DNA of 8,309 nt. It comes from JASHVB01 sp035486135. Lineage in GTDB: Bacteria; Pseudomonadota; Alphaproteobacteria; Acetobacterales; Acetobacteraceae. The notes beneath the pieces are model-generated. The model was not told where the DNA came from. It made no database searches and was given only the letters and a program-made list of their open reading frames with translations. Made by a program: the position numbers and the translations under genes. The DNA lies in contig DATHNI010000074.1 of the NCBI GenBank assembly GCA_035486135.1, positions 1 through 8,309 of the forward strand. The letters run 5' to 3'. Positions 1-7,572 of this stretch are shown here, in pieces (the first letter of the stretch is position 1; each line of letters starts with the position of its first letter).

Positions 1-879
1 CTGCGTCCCGAGGAAGCCAAGGAACGCCTCACTCACCGGCGATAGCTTACGAGAAGTGCGTGTCAGGACCTCGATGGTTCCCATATTCAGGATTTCGCTA
101 CGGACCGGCACTGCGGCCAGCGTTCCGTTGCGGATGCCATCCGCGGCGGAAAGCCGCAGCAGGAACGTCACCGTATCGCTTCGCTCCACCAGGCCGGTGA
201 GCAACTCGACCGAATTGGTTTCCAGGACCGGAGACAACGACACGCCGGCTTTCCAGCACGCAGTGTCGATGAGGTTGCGGCTGCGCGAACCGCGGGTCGT
301 CAGCGCCGTGGGGAATGCCGCGACGTCGCGCAGCCCGACACGCTGCTGCTTCGCCAACGCATGCTCTGCCGCGACGATCGCCACCAGTGGCTCGCGCGCG
401 CTGACGCGCACTTCGAGATCGCTCGCCGGCTGCGAGTAGTAGGTCATGCCGATATCCGTATCGATCTCGCGCACTGCCTCGATGATGCGTTCCGAGCCAT
501 CCATCTTCACGTCGAACGTGACGCCCGGATGTTGTTCGCGAAACGCGGCGATCAGCCCCGGCAGCAGCGACTGCGCGAGGCTCTCGATCGCCGCGATTCG
601 CACCGTCCCCCGATGGATTCCGCTCAGCGCATGCAATTCAGCGCGCATATGCTCCGATTGCGCAATCTGCTCCCGGGCATAGCGCAAATAGACCTCGCCC
701 GCCGCGGTGAGAGCCACGCCGCGCGGATGCCGTTCGAACAACGCCACGCCGAAATCCTGTTCCAACTTCAATATCTGCCGGCTCAGCGCAGATTGCGCAA
801 CGTTCAGCGCGTCGGCCGCGTCGCGTATCGAGCCGTGCTGGGCGATTGAGGCGAAATATCGCGAGGTGCGGATATCCAT
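1..879 (-). CDS. LysR-type transcriptional regulator (C-terminus cut by window edge)
   Basis: The minus strand is open from an ATG at 879-877 to the left edge, giving 293 residues without a stop. LysR proteins are usually about 300 residues, so only a few C-terminal residues should be missing. The N-terminus is a typical LysR winged helix-turn-helix: residues 8-38 include AADALNVAQSALSRQI, followed by the family hallmarks LEQDFGVALFER (39-50) and RGVALTAAG (53-61). A linker helix follows, then a periplasmic-binding-protein-like effector domain from about residue 92. An in-frame TGA lies three codons upstream of the ATG, so no ATG-initiated start lies further upstream. The Shine-Dalgarno is weak, as is common for autoregulated LysR genes. 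It is transcribed away from the transport operon with a 138-bp shared control region. By family precedent it probably regulates that operon and itself; the effector is unknown but is plausibly the imported compound or its product. Confidence 0.95.
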   Translation of the reverse strand, partial: MDIRTSRYFASIAQHGSIRDAADALNVAQSALSRQILKLEQDFGVALFERHPRGVALTAAGEVYLRYAREQIAQSEHMRAELHALSGIHRGTVRIAAIESLAQSLLPGLIAAFREQHPGVTFDVKMDGSERIIEAVREIDTDIGMTYYSQPASDLEVRVSAREPLVAIVAAEHALAKQQRVGLRDVAAFPTALTTRGSRSRNLIDTACWKAGVSLSPVLETNSVELLTGLVERSDTVTFLLRLSAADGIRNGTLAAVPVRSEILNMGTIEVLTRTSRKLSPVSEAFLGFLGTQ

Positions 880-910
880 AGGCGTTCATCAGGGCGATGG
901 CGACGAAGTA

Positions 911-929
911 TGATGCCGAATGGGCATCA
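911..929. promoter_or_regulatory. Candidate LysR-type operator (LTTR box)
   Basis: TGATGCC (911-917) and GGCATCA (923-929) are perfect inverted repeats separated by 5 bases. The core runs from T914 to A926 and so fits the T-N11-A consensus of LysR recognition sites. It lies 31 bp from the regulator's start codon and about 88 bp upstream of the first operon gene. This is a typical position for the high-affinity site used in autoregulation and activation of a divergent operon. Binding is inferred, not shown. Confidence 0.65.
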
Positions 930-1005
930 ATGCAATCGATCTTTTGCACTTGCGCGATCGGTGCCGCCGGCATGAGGATTACTTTGAACCAGACGCTTTG
1001 CACGC

Positions 1006-1012
1006 AAGGAGG
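1006..1012 (+). promoter_or_regulatory. Strong ribosome binding site of the first operon gene
   Basis: AAGGAGG matches the Shine-Dalgarno consensus and ends 5 bases before the ATG at 1018. It fixes the start of the first cyclase-like gene and rules out the overlapping open frame that begins at 897. Confidence 0.85.
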
Positions 1013-1017
1013 GCGCG

Positions 1018-2037
1018 ATGCCGGATCATGTCGGCGAGGCAGTGGACAGGTTGATTTCCATGGAAATCAAGAACCGCGGCATGCCGTTCGGCATCCTGCA
1101 ACCGCTCTACGAGGCGGCACGGAAGGCCGCGGGCGGTCGTCCGCTGACCATATTGGCCGCCGAGGGCCTGCACAAAAACCTGCGTCGCGGCGACACCGTT
1201 CTTGTGCTGACCGGCGCGGGCTACGGCCCGACCATGCCGAAGGGCGAGAGCGATGGCCCGCCCGGCGCCGCAGCCCTGGCCCGCATCCTGTATCGCGGCC
1301 TGGGTGCAGTGCCGGTTTTCGTGTGCGAGGCGTGCCACGTCGATCCGATTGTTGCCGCCAGCGAAGCCGGCGGCCTGATGGTAAGGCCGTTCGTGCAGGC
1401 GCGGGATCGTCGTTTGGGCGCCGCGCTCGCCGCCGCGCCGGCCGACCAGTCCAAGGTGAACGACTGGGTCGCATCGCTCTACGCCGAGATGAAACCGAAG
1501 GCCGTGGTATGCACCGAGCGGCTGGGTCCCGGCGCCGACGGTGTGATCCACACTGCGACTGCACTGCCCCTGCAAGGTCCCGAATCACAATTCGACCCGT
1601 GCATCGATATCTCCGGCGTGGTGGACCGCGCCAATGCCGAAGGCATCTTTTCGGTGGGCATCGGCGATCACGGCAACGAACTGGGCTTCGGAACCATCTA
1701 CGACGCGGTCGTGCGCACCATGCCGAAGGGCGACCGCATGGCGACCGTCACCCGCACCGACATCGTCGTTCCGGCGATGATGTCGAACTGGGGTTGTTAC
1801 GGCATCGAGGCCTGCCTCGCGTTTCTGCTGAAGCGCCCGGAATTGATGCACAGCCCGGCGCTCGAGGAACGCATCGTGCGCGCCTGCCTGGATGCAGGTG
1901 GGCTGGAAGCGATGTTCTGTACAACGGATTTTTCGGTTGACGGATTGGATGGCGAAACCTCCATGGCCTGCGTACAGATTTTGGGAAACATCGTACGCAA
2001 GAACCTGGAGCCGCCGGATCTCGGTCTGACGCATTGA
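1018..2037 (+). CDS. D-glutamate cyclase-like protein, C-terminal (DUF4392) family, paralog A
   Basis: This 339-residue predicted cytoplasmic protein has no signal peptide or membrane segment. It carries the motifs I associate with the DUF4392 / D-glutamate cyclase C-terminal family. These are a glycine-rich loop leading into PKGESDGPPGAAALAR (74-89), a TERLGPGADGVIHT segment (166-179), IGDHGNELGFG (215-225) and MSNWGCYGIEA (255-265). In animals this domain is the C-terminal half of D-glutamate cyclase, which converts D-glutamate to 5-oxo-D-proline; many bacterial stand-alone members are uncharacterised. It is homologous along its length to the next gene, about half identical by eye over the first 100 residues. 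It is the more diverged copy: histidine replaces the second glycine of GDGGNE, serine replaces threonine in GETDGP, and the cysteine cluster before the SNWG motif is absent. It leads the operon behind a consensus Shine-Dalgarno. The family is fairly sure; reaction and substrate are inferred. Confidence 0.85.
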   Translation: MPDHVGEAVDRLISMEIKNRGMPFGILQPLYEAARKAAGGRPLTILAAEGLHKNLRRGDTVLVLTGAGYGPTMPKGESDGPPGAAALARILYRGLGAVPVFVCEACHVDPIVAASEAGGLMVRPFVQARDRRLGAALAAAPADQSKVNDWVASLYAEMKPKAVVCTERLGPGADGVIHTATALPLQGPESQFDPCIDISGVVDRANAEGIFSVGIGDHGNELGFGTIYDAVVRTMPKGDRMATVTRTDIVVPAMMSNWGCYGIEACLAFLLKRPELMHSPALEERIVRACLDAGGLEAMFCTTDFSVDGLDGETSMACVQILGNIVRKNLEPPDLGLTH

Positions 2038-2052
2038 ACTGGAGCCGTAGCT

Positions 2053-3081
2053 ATGCCCATTGACGAGATTGTCGGCGATTCCCTGGACCGCGCCGTATCA
2101 ATCGAAATGCGCTTCGCCAACGGCCTGCCGCGGGGCGTGGTGACACCGCTATACGATGCAGCACGCGCGGTCGCCGGTGGCTCGATGAGCTTCCGTGCAG
2201 CGCAGGCGATCAAGCGCCAGGTGCGGCGTGGCGATCATGTGCTGGTGGTCACCGGGGCCGGCACGCCACCCTGGCTGCCGAAGGGTGAGACCGACGGACC
2301 GCTCGGCGCTGCGGCTTTAGCGCGCGCGCTGGAACTAGGCCTCGGCGCCAAGCCTATCTTGCTCGGGGAGGAGCGTAACCTACCCTCCACCATCGGCGCG
2401 ACCGAAGCAGCGGGGCTTGTCGTCGTGGATGAGGTCACCTTCGCTCAGCGCAACGGTTGCGCCTTGGCGCTGCCCCTGCCTTTGGGGATCGAGCCCGGGC
2501 AGCGCATGGCGGAGGAACTGTTCGCCAGGTTCTCACCGAGCTGCGTCGCCTTCGTGGAAAAGGCGGGTCCCAACGAAAAGGGTGTGTTCCACAGCATCCT
2601 TGGCACCGGGCGGCAGCCGGAGACGATGGCTAATGCGCATCTCCTGGCGGAACTCGCGAAGGAACGCGGCGTGCTGTCGATCGGCATCGGCGACGGCGGG
2701 AACGAGATCGGCTGTGGTGCGATCCTGGAGGCGGTGCAGCGCGTGCAGCCATTCGGCCGCAAGTGTATCTGTCCGTGCGTCGCCGGCGTCGCCACCGTTT
2801 CACGCTGCGACCACCTGGTGTTCGCCTCGATTTCGAACTGGGGCGCTTACGCTGTCGCGGCGGCCTTGGCCGGATTGCTCGACCGTCCCGACGTTCTCCA
2901 CGATGTCGAAACGGAACAGCGGATGCTGGCGGCCAGCCTGGCGGGCGGCGCGATGGATGGGGCCTATGCCAGACTGGTGCCATGCGTCGATGGCACCAGC
3001 GCGGCGGTGCAAACCAGCATCATCACGCTGCTGCACCAGATCGTCGTCAATGGACTGACCAGCTACGAACGCGGCTTCTAA
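2053..3081 (+). CDS. D-glutamate cyclase-like protein, C-terminal (DUF4392) family, paralog B
   Basis: This 342-residue soluble protein lies 15 bp downstream of its paralog. A GGAG at 2041-2044 sits 8 bases before the ATG. It has the family motifs in more canonical form: VTGAGTPPWLPKGETDGPLG (66-85), VEKAGPNEKGVFHS (168-181), IGDGGNEIGCG (212-222) and SISNWGAYAVAAAL (from 259). Between the last two is a cysteine cluster, C238, C240, C242 and C252, plus C221 in the glycine motif; paralog A lacks the cluster. The likely role is the same general chemistry as the family, cyclisation of D-glutamate or a related acyclic acid, or its reverse, in the cytoplasm. The tandem arrangement suggests a heteromer or two sequential or substrate-specific enzymes, which is inference. 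There is no N-terminal DUF1445 cyclase domain in this gene or elsewhere in the window. Confidence 0.87.
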   Translation: MPIDEIVGDSLDRAVSIEMRFANGLPRGVVTPLYDAARAVAGGSMSFRAAQAIKRQVRRGDHVLVVTGAGTPPWLPKGETDGPLGAAALARALELGLGAKPILLGEERNLPSTIGATEAAGLVVVDEVTFAQRNGCALALPLPLGIEPGQRMAEELFARFSPSCVAFVEKAGPNEKGVFHSILGTGRQPETMANAHLLAELAKERGVLSIGIGDGGNEIGCGAILEAVQRVQPFGRKCICPCVAGVATVSRCDHLVFASISNWGAYAVAAALAGLLDRPDVLHDVETEQRMLAASLAGGAMDGAYARLVPCVDGTSAAVQTSIITLLHQIVVNGLTSYERGF

Positions 3082-3113
3082 GGCCGCGAGCAAAACGCAC
3101 AGGCGCAGGGCAA

Positions 3114-3119
3114 TGGAGG
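3114..3119 (+). promoter_or_regulatory. Ribosome binding site that fixes a GTG start
   Basis: TGGAGG ends 7 bases before the GTG at 3127. The nearby ATG at 3113 is in a different frame, so the GTG with this site is the best start for the solute-binding protein. The 45-bp gap after the preceding stop (3082-3126) shows no clear hairpin terminator, so transcription probably continues through it. Confidence 0.75.
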
Positions 3120-3126
3120 CTTTATC

Positions 3127-4692
3127 GTGATCAGGGCAACAAGAAGCAAAGGACTGACAAGGCGCGCGCTGGGGCGCGGGCTTGTCGCAGCGGCCGGAAC
3201 CGGATTGGTCTATGGCACCGGCATCGCACCGTCGATCGCGCAGGGCAAGCGGGATATCCGCGTCGGCATGTTCGGCAGCGATTTCGGCAACCTGAGTCCG
3301 GTGATCCGCACCGATATCCAGGGCGGACTGATCCAGTACAACATTATCGATGCCCTGGTATCGATCGATTATAGCAATCGCAAGATCATGCCGCTGGTCG
3401 CCGAGGCATGGAGCAATCCCGACCCGCTGACCTGGCGCATCAAGCTTCGCGAGGGTACCAAGTGGCAGAAAGGCTACGGCGAAGTCACCGCCGCGGACCT
3501 GCTATACACCTGGAACTACCACATCCAGTCGAAAAGCTTCCAGGTTGCGACGGCGTTGTTTCCGATCGACACGATGAAGCAGGACGGCAAATACGTCCTG
3601 GAGGTGAAGACCAAGCAGCCGTTCGGCGCCTTCCCCGGCATCACCATGGGCTATGGCGGATTGATGGTGTCAGAGAAGGCCCACAAGGAGATGGGCAACG
3701 ACGCCTACAGCGCCACACCGATCGGCAACGGCTCGTTCATGATCGAATCGAAGCGTGGCTCGGAGATCGTGCTGGCGCGCAATCCCGACTACTGGCAGCC
3801 CAACCTGCCGAAGCTCGATCGCGTGGTGTATCGCGTAGTGCCGGACTCCCTGACGCGCCTTCAGGCATTGGAGAAAGGCGAGTTCGACTTCGTCACCCAC
3901 CCCGATCCGCAACATATCGCCGATACCAAGAAGGACACCAATCTGACGGTCAGTTCCACGCCCGGTTGGGAATGGGACTACCAGTGCTTCAACCTGGCCA
4001 AGCGCCCGAATGCGCCGTTCCAGAACAAGGCGCTGCGCCAGGCGATTTCCTGGGCCATCGACCGCCAAGCGATCGTGGATGAAATCTACTACGGCCAGGC
4101 GCTCGCCACCGACAACCAGATTCCCGCTGGCTTCATCGGACATCGTGGCCAGTTCGTGCGCTATACGCCGCATGGCGACCTGCAAAAGGCGAAGGACCTG
4201 ATCGCCAAGGCCGGACTGCACGGCTACACGGTGGAGGTGATCACCAGCGACAAGGACTGGCTGCGCAAGGAGCTGGAACTGGTGGCCGCCATGGTCAGCC
4301 AGATCGGCATCAACTACACGATCAAGAACATGGATATGGGCGGCTACAACAACCTGTGGCTGAACCAGCGCTTCGACCAGTTGCTCGAAGACATCACCAT
4401 CGTTGCGCCGGACCCCGACGCCACATCATGGTGGTTCCTGCACACCGGCGGCTCCGCCTCGGCTTATAGCGACCCAAAGATGGACACCTTGCTCGACGGC
4501 GCGCGCAGCGAGCTGGACACCGCGAAGCGCGAGACGATGTATCACGAGATCGTCGATATGACCTTGGAGGAGTGCCCGATCATCTATCATTCGAATTCGA
4601 ACAACATCCGCGTCTTCAACCAGAAGCTGGCCGGCTTCGATCCGTCACCGCAGGAGTTCATGGAGAAATTCGATACCGTGTACTGGGCCTGA
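3127..4692 (+). CDS. ABC transporter solute-binding protein, family 5 (DppA/OppA type)
   Basis: This 521-residue protein is the extracytoplasmic receptor that hands ligand to the two permeases encoded next. Residues 1-38 form a Tat-like signal: TRRALGRG with the twin arginine at 12-13, a hydrophobic stretch at 19-34, and a likely cut after SIA at 38. There is no lipobox cysteine, so it is probably a free periplasmic protein. Family-5 features follow in order: LVAEAWSNPDPLTWRIKLREG (90-110) with the usual aromatic KW just after, a segment matching the 'T.AD..YTW' motif, TPIGNGSFMI (197-206), a domain-2 stretch RQAISWAIDR (304-313), and a C-terminal ECPIIYHSNSNNI region. The length is normal for the family. 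The mature ligand pocket cannot be read from sequence alone; the family binds di- and oligopeptides, nickel chelates, opines and glutathione. The adjacent cyclase-like genes hint at a glutamate-related ligand (inference). The start is GTG, supported by the site at 3114-3119. Confidence 0.95.
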   Translation: MIRATRSKGLTRRALGRGLVAAAGTGLVYGTGIAPSIAQGKRDIRVGMFGSDFGNLSPVIRTDIQGGLIQYNIIDALVSIDYSNRKIMPLVAEAWSNPDPLTWRIKLREGTKWQKGYGEVTAADLLYTWNYHIQSKSFQVATALFPIDTMKQDGKYVLEVKTKQPFGAFPGITMGYGGLMVSEKAHKEMGNDAYSATPIGNGSFMIESKRGSEIVLARNPDYWQPNLPKLDRVVYRVVPDSLTRLQALEKGEFDFVTHPDPQHIADTKKDTNLTVSSTPGWEWDYQCFNLAKRPNAPFQNKALRQAISWAIDRQAIVDEIYYGQALATDNQIPAGFIGHRGQFVRYTPHGDLQKAKDLIAKAGLHGYTVEVITSDKDWLRKELELVAAMVSQIGINYTIKNMDMGGYNNLWLNQRFDQLLEDITIVAPDPDATSWWFLHTGGSASAYSDPKMDTLLDGARSELDTAKRETMYHEIVDMTLEECPIIYHSNSNNIRVFNQKLAGFDPSPQEFMEKFDTVYWA

Positions 4693-4713
4693 CGCGGCGA
4701 TCCGGGCGCACCG

Positions 4714-5658
4714 ATGCTACGAACACTGGCGACACGGCTTGCGCAGATACCACTGGTCCTGCTGGTGGTATCGCTCACGATCTTCGCGGTCACCCGCGCC
4801 ACGCCGGGCGATCCCGTACAGATCATGTTGGGGATGCAGAGTTCGCCGGAAGCGGCCGCGGCGATGCGGCGGGAATTCAACCTGGACCGGCCGGTGCCGG
4901 TCCAGTACGTGCTTTGGGTTGACAAGCTGCTGCACGGCGATCTGGGCGAGTCGATCCGACTCAACCAGAGCGTCACCAGCTTGCTGGCCGAAACATTGCC
5001 GGTCAGTTTGAAACTTGCCAGCGCGGCGATGTTGTTCGCGCTGTGCGTGTCGATGCCGCTGGGAGTCACGGCGGCGCTGTGGCGCAATACCGTGGTGGAT
5101 TATCTCTGTACCGGCTACAGCGTCGCCGGTTTTGCCATTCCGAACTTCGCGCTGGCGCTGATCCTGATCTACGTGTTCTCGATCAAGCTCAACTGGCTGC
5201 CGATCACCGGCATCGGCTCGCATGAGAATGTCGGGCTGTGGGCGAATCTCAGCCCGTTCATCGTGCCGGCAGTGGCGCTCGGCACGTTGCAGACCGCGGT
5301 GTTGGCCAGGCTGCTGCGCGCCAGCATGATCGACGTGCTGGGCCAGGAATACGTGCGGGTGGCGCGCGCCAAGGGGCTGCTGCCACGCACTGTCATCCTG
5401 GTGCACGCGCTGAAGAACGCACTGATCCCGTTCGTCACCATGGCGGCCATCCAGTTCGGCTACATGATCGGCATTCAGGTGACGATCGAATATATCTTTG
5501 CCATTCCCGGCGTCGGTTCGGCGGTGCTGAACGCCGTTATCAACCGCGACTTCCCCGTCATCCAAGGCTTCACCATCGTCATCGCTGGTTTCTTTTTGCT
5601 CGCCAATATCATTGCGGATTTGCTGTACGCCGTACTCGACCCACGGATTCGGTACTAA
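4714..5658 (+). CDS. ABC transporter permease, DppB/OppB/GsiC type
   Basis: This 314-residue inner-membrane subunit forms half of the translocation channel. A first membrane helix at about 12-30 is followed by the periplasmic segment usual for this subfamily (ATPGDPVQIMLG, then FNLDRPVPVQYVLWV). Further helices lie at about 99-122, 133-157, 180-200, 236-257 and 283-307. The cytoplasmic EAA loop that docks on the ATPase is clear: EYVRVARAKGL (212-222) leading into the helix HALKNALIP. The C-terminus LLYAVLDPRIRY is typical. The gene starts 21 bp after the solute-binding protein's stop. Its Shine-Dalgarno is poor, so translation may depend on coupling to the upstream gene. Substrate specificity cannot be read from the permease. 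Confidence 0.95.
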   Translation: MLRTLATRLAQIPLVLLVVSLTIFAVTRATPGDPVQIMLGMQSSPEAAAAMRREFNLDRPVPVQYVLWVDKLLHGDLGESIRLNQSVTSLLAETLPVSLKLASAAMLFALCVSMPLGVTAALWRNTVVDYLCTGYSVAGFAIPNFALALILIYVFSIKLNWLPITGIGSHENVGLWANLSPFIVPAVALGTLQTAVLARLLRASMIDVLGQEYVRVARAKGLLPRTVILVHALKNALIPFVTMAAIQFGYMIGIQVTIEYIFAIPGVGSAVLNAVINRDFPVIQGFTIVIAGFFLLANIIADLLYAVLDPRIRY

Positions 5659-5662
5659 GCCG

Positions 5663-6607
5663 ATGAACGCCGGCTCCGCCTCCGTTCAAACACCACCGGC
5701 CATAGCTTCCGGAACCGTCGCTCTTGCCGCCCGGCAGTTCTGCCGCAACCGCGCAGCGACAGCAGGGCTGATCTGCCTGGCCACGCTGTGCATCGCGGTG
5801 GCATTGGCACCGGTCATCGCACCGTACGATCCGATCCGGATCAGCCTGGCGGCGAAGCTGCAACCGCCGAGCGCCGCGCATTGGCTCGGCACCGATTATT
5901 TTGGGCGCGACGTGTTCTCGCGAATGCTGTTCGGCGGGCGGCTGTCGCTGACGGTCGGTCTTTCAGTCGTGGCGTTCGCCTTCACGCTCGGCGTGCCGAT
6001 CGGCCTGCTGTCCGGCTTCATCGGCGGCCGGCTCGACAACCTCATCATGCGCTTGACCGATGCCTTCCTTACCTTCCCGCCGCTGTTGCTTGCCGTCGCG
6101 ATCGTGGGCTTGCTCGGACCGGACGTCGAGAACGTGGTGCTCGCTCTGGGCATCGTGCAGGCGCCGGTGCTGGCGCGGATGGTGCGTGGCAGCACGCTGT
6201 CGGTGCGCGAGGAAGTGTATATCCGAGCCTCCCGCGCGCTCGGCGCCGGGCCGCTGCGCATTATGTTCTCCGACATCCTGCGCAACATCATGTCGCCGAT
6301 CGTGGTACAACTCACCATCGTTTTCTCCGCCGCCGTGGTGGCCGAGGCGTCGTTGAGTTTCCTCGGCCTCGGCGCACCGCCGCCGCAGCCAAGCTGGGGA
6401 CGCGACCTCAGCGACGCGCGCAACTATCTGGGCGACGCACCGTGGATGTTTCTGACTCCCTCCGGCGCCATCATGCTGTGCGTACTCAGCATCAATTTCG
6501 TCGGCGACGGCCTGCGCGACGCGCTCGATCCGCGCTCCTGGCGGGTGCGCGCTCAGCCGGTGCCGCAAGCCGCACTGACCGCGGTGCTGAGCGAGGATGC
6601 CGCATGA
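5663..6607 (+). CDS. ABC transporter permease, DppC/OppC type
   Basis: This 314-residue second inner-membrane subunit pairs with the preceding permease. The N-terminal OppC region has a membrane helix at about 33-53. It is followed by the subfamily signature HWLGTDYFGRDVFSR (73-87) and then five predicted helices. The EAA loop is at EEVYIRASRALGAG (183-196). Near the C-terminus are the conserved AEASLSFLGLGAPPPQPSWG and NFVGDGLRDALDPR. I chose the ATG at 5663, four bases after the previous stop, because this N-terminus matches OppC proteins. The in-frame ATG at 5612 would add 17 residues overlapping the upstream gene. The stop overlaps the start of the next gene as ATGA, so translation is probably coupled. 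Confidence 0.94.
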   Translation: MNAGSASVQTPPAIASGTVALAARQFCRNRAATAGLICLATLCIAVALAPVIAPYDPIRISLAAKLQPPSAAHWLGTDYFGRDVFSRMLFGGRLSLTVGLSVVAFAFTLGVPIGLLSGFIGGRLDNLIMRLTDAFLTFPPLLLAVAIVGLLGPDVENVVLALGIVQAPVLARMVRGSTLSVREEVYIRASRALGAGPLRIMFSDILRNIMSPIVVQLTIVFSAAVVAEASLSFLGLGAPPPQPSWGRDLSDARNYLGDAPWMFLTPSGAIMLCVLSINFVGDGLRDALDPRSWRVRAQPVPQAALTAVLSEDAA

Positions 6608-7568
6608 CTCTGTTGCGCGTCCGCGATCTGCACGTCGCCTTCGCCTCCGACCGCGGCATGGTGCGCGCGGTGCAAGGCATCTCGTTCGACCTCGATGAGG
6701 GCGAGGTGCTCGGTGTGGTGGGCGAAAGCGGCAGCGGCAAGAGCGTTGCGGCGCTATCGATCATGCGCATGATCCAGCAGCCGCCCGGCAGGGTCTCGGC
6801 AACCGAACTCACCCTGGATGGCGAGGATCTGCTGAGCCTGAGTGAGGCGCGCGCGCGTGAATTGCGCGGCGCCCGCATGGCGATGGTGTTTCAGGATCCG
6901 ATGCGCTCGCTCAACCCGGTGCTGACCATCGGCCGCCAGATCGTCGAAGTGCTGCAACGCCACCTGAGCCTCAATCGCTGGGACGCGCGCACCCGCGCCA
7001 TCGAACTGCTGGAGATGGTCGGCATCCCGCGCGCCGCGCGGCGCCTGACGGCTTATCCACACGAATTCTCCGGTGGCATGCGCCAGCGGGTGATGATTGC
7101 CATCGCCCTGTCCTGCAATCCGAAATTGCTGATCGCCGACGAGGCAACCACCGCGCTGGACGTCACCATCCAGGCGCAGATCATAGAGTTGGTAAAGCGG
7201 CTGACTCGGGAGCTTGGCACGGCGGTTATCTGGATCAGCCATGACCTCGGCGTGGTCGCCGGCATGTGCGACCGGGTCAACGTGATGTATGCCGGCCGCA
7301 TCGTCGAGACCGCCAAGGTCGACGAGCTGTTCCGCCGCCCCAGCCACGGCTACACGCTCGGCTTACTCGGATCGACGCCCCGCGTGGATGGGGTGGCGCA
7401 CGATCGGCTGACCCCGATCGACGGATTGCCACCGGACCTGATCGGGCAATCCACGCTGTGTCCCTTCTTGCCACGGTGCCAGGTGTCCGTGCCGGCGTGT
7501 CAGGGCAGCATGCCGCCGATGCGGGGCTTCGGCGCGCTTCACCAAGCCGCCTGCTTCGCGGACCTGGC

Positions 7569-7572
<4 letters not shown>
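6604..7572 (+). CDS. ABC transporter ATP-binding protein, DppD/OppD type
   Basis: This 322-residue cytoplasmic ATPase powers the importer. All nucleotide-binding motifs are intact: Walker A GESGSGKS (40-47), Q-loop Gln97 in VFQDPMRSLNP, signature FSGGMRQR (155-162), Walker B LLIADEATTALD (175-186) and the switch histidine His213 in WISHDLG. The C-terminal oligo_HPY extension has four cysteines, C286, C292, C299 and C317. This is the pattern found in DppD/OppD-type subunits, one of which (a Thermoanaerobacter DppD) has been shown to bind an iron-sulfur cluster; whether this one does is unknown. The start is set by the ATGA overlap with the permease, and homology begins immediately (LLRVRDLHVAF). 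It also overlaps the next gene by ATGA, so the two ATPases are likely made in equal amounts. Confidence 0.95.

Larger units (their letters stand above)
880..1017. promoter_or_regulatory. Divergent control region between the LysR gene and the operon
   Basis: This 138-bp gap separates the start of the regulator from the start of the first operon gene and must hold both promoters. It contains the inverted repeat at 911-929, a shorter TGCC-gcc-GGCA repeat at 962-972, and the Shine-Dalgarno at 1006-1012. A TTGCAC at 944-949 resembles a -35 element, but I see no good -10 at normal spacing. A factor-dependent weak promoter would fit, but no exact promoter can be assigned. Confidence 0.7.

Noticed and set aside
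944..976. TTGCAC as the -35 of a sigma-70 promoter
   Set aside because: No acceptable -10 hexamer lies 16-18 bases downstream, so I do not annotate a promoter here.
897..1940. Open frame of 347 codons on the plus strand
   Set aside because: It overlaps the first cyclase-like gene in another frame, has an Arg-rich low-complexity translation typical of a GC-rich shadow, and has no family motif or ribosome binding site.
3082..3126. Possible terminator or internal promoter before the solute-binding protein
   Set aside because: The 45-bp gap has no stable stem followed by a T-run and no recognisable -35/-10 pair; it looks like plain operon spacer with a ribosome binding site.
4717..5565. 282-codon open frame on the minus strand
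   Set aside because: It is antisense to the first permease, rich in His, Arg and Gln as expected from a mirror of a membrane-protein gene, with no domain.
5612..5662. Longer start for the second permease
   Set aside because: It adds 17 residues (MRICCTPYSTHGF...) overlapping the previous gene with no family similarity; the ATG at 5663 fits operon spacing and family N-termini.
5788..6603. Upstream part of the open frame that continues into the first ATPase
   Set aside because: This stretch overlaps the second permease, translates to Arg/Ala-rich sequence, and ATPase homology begins only at the ATG at 6604.
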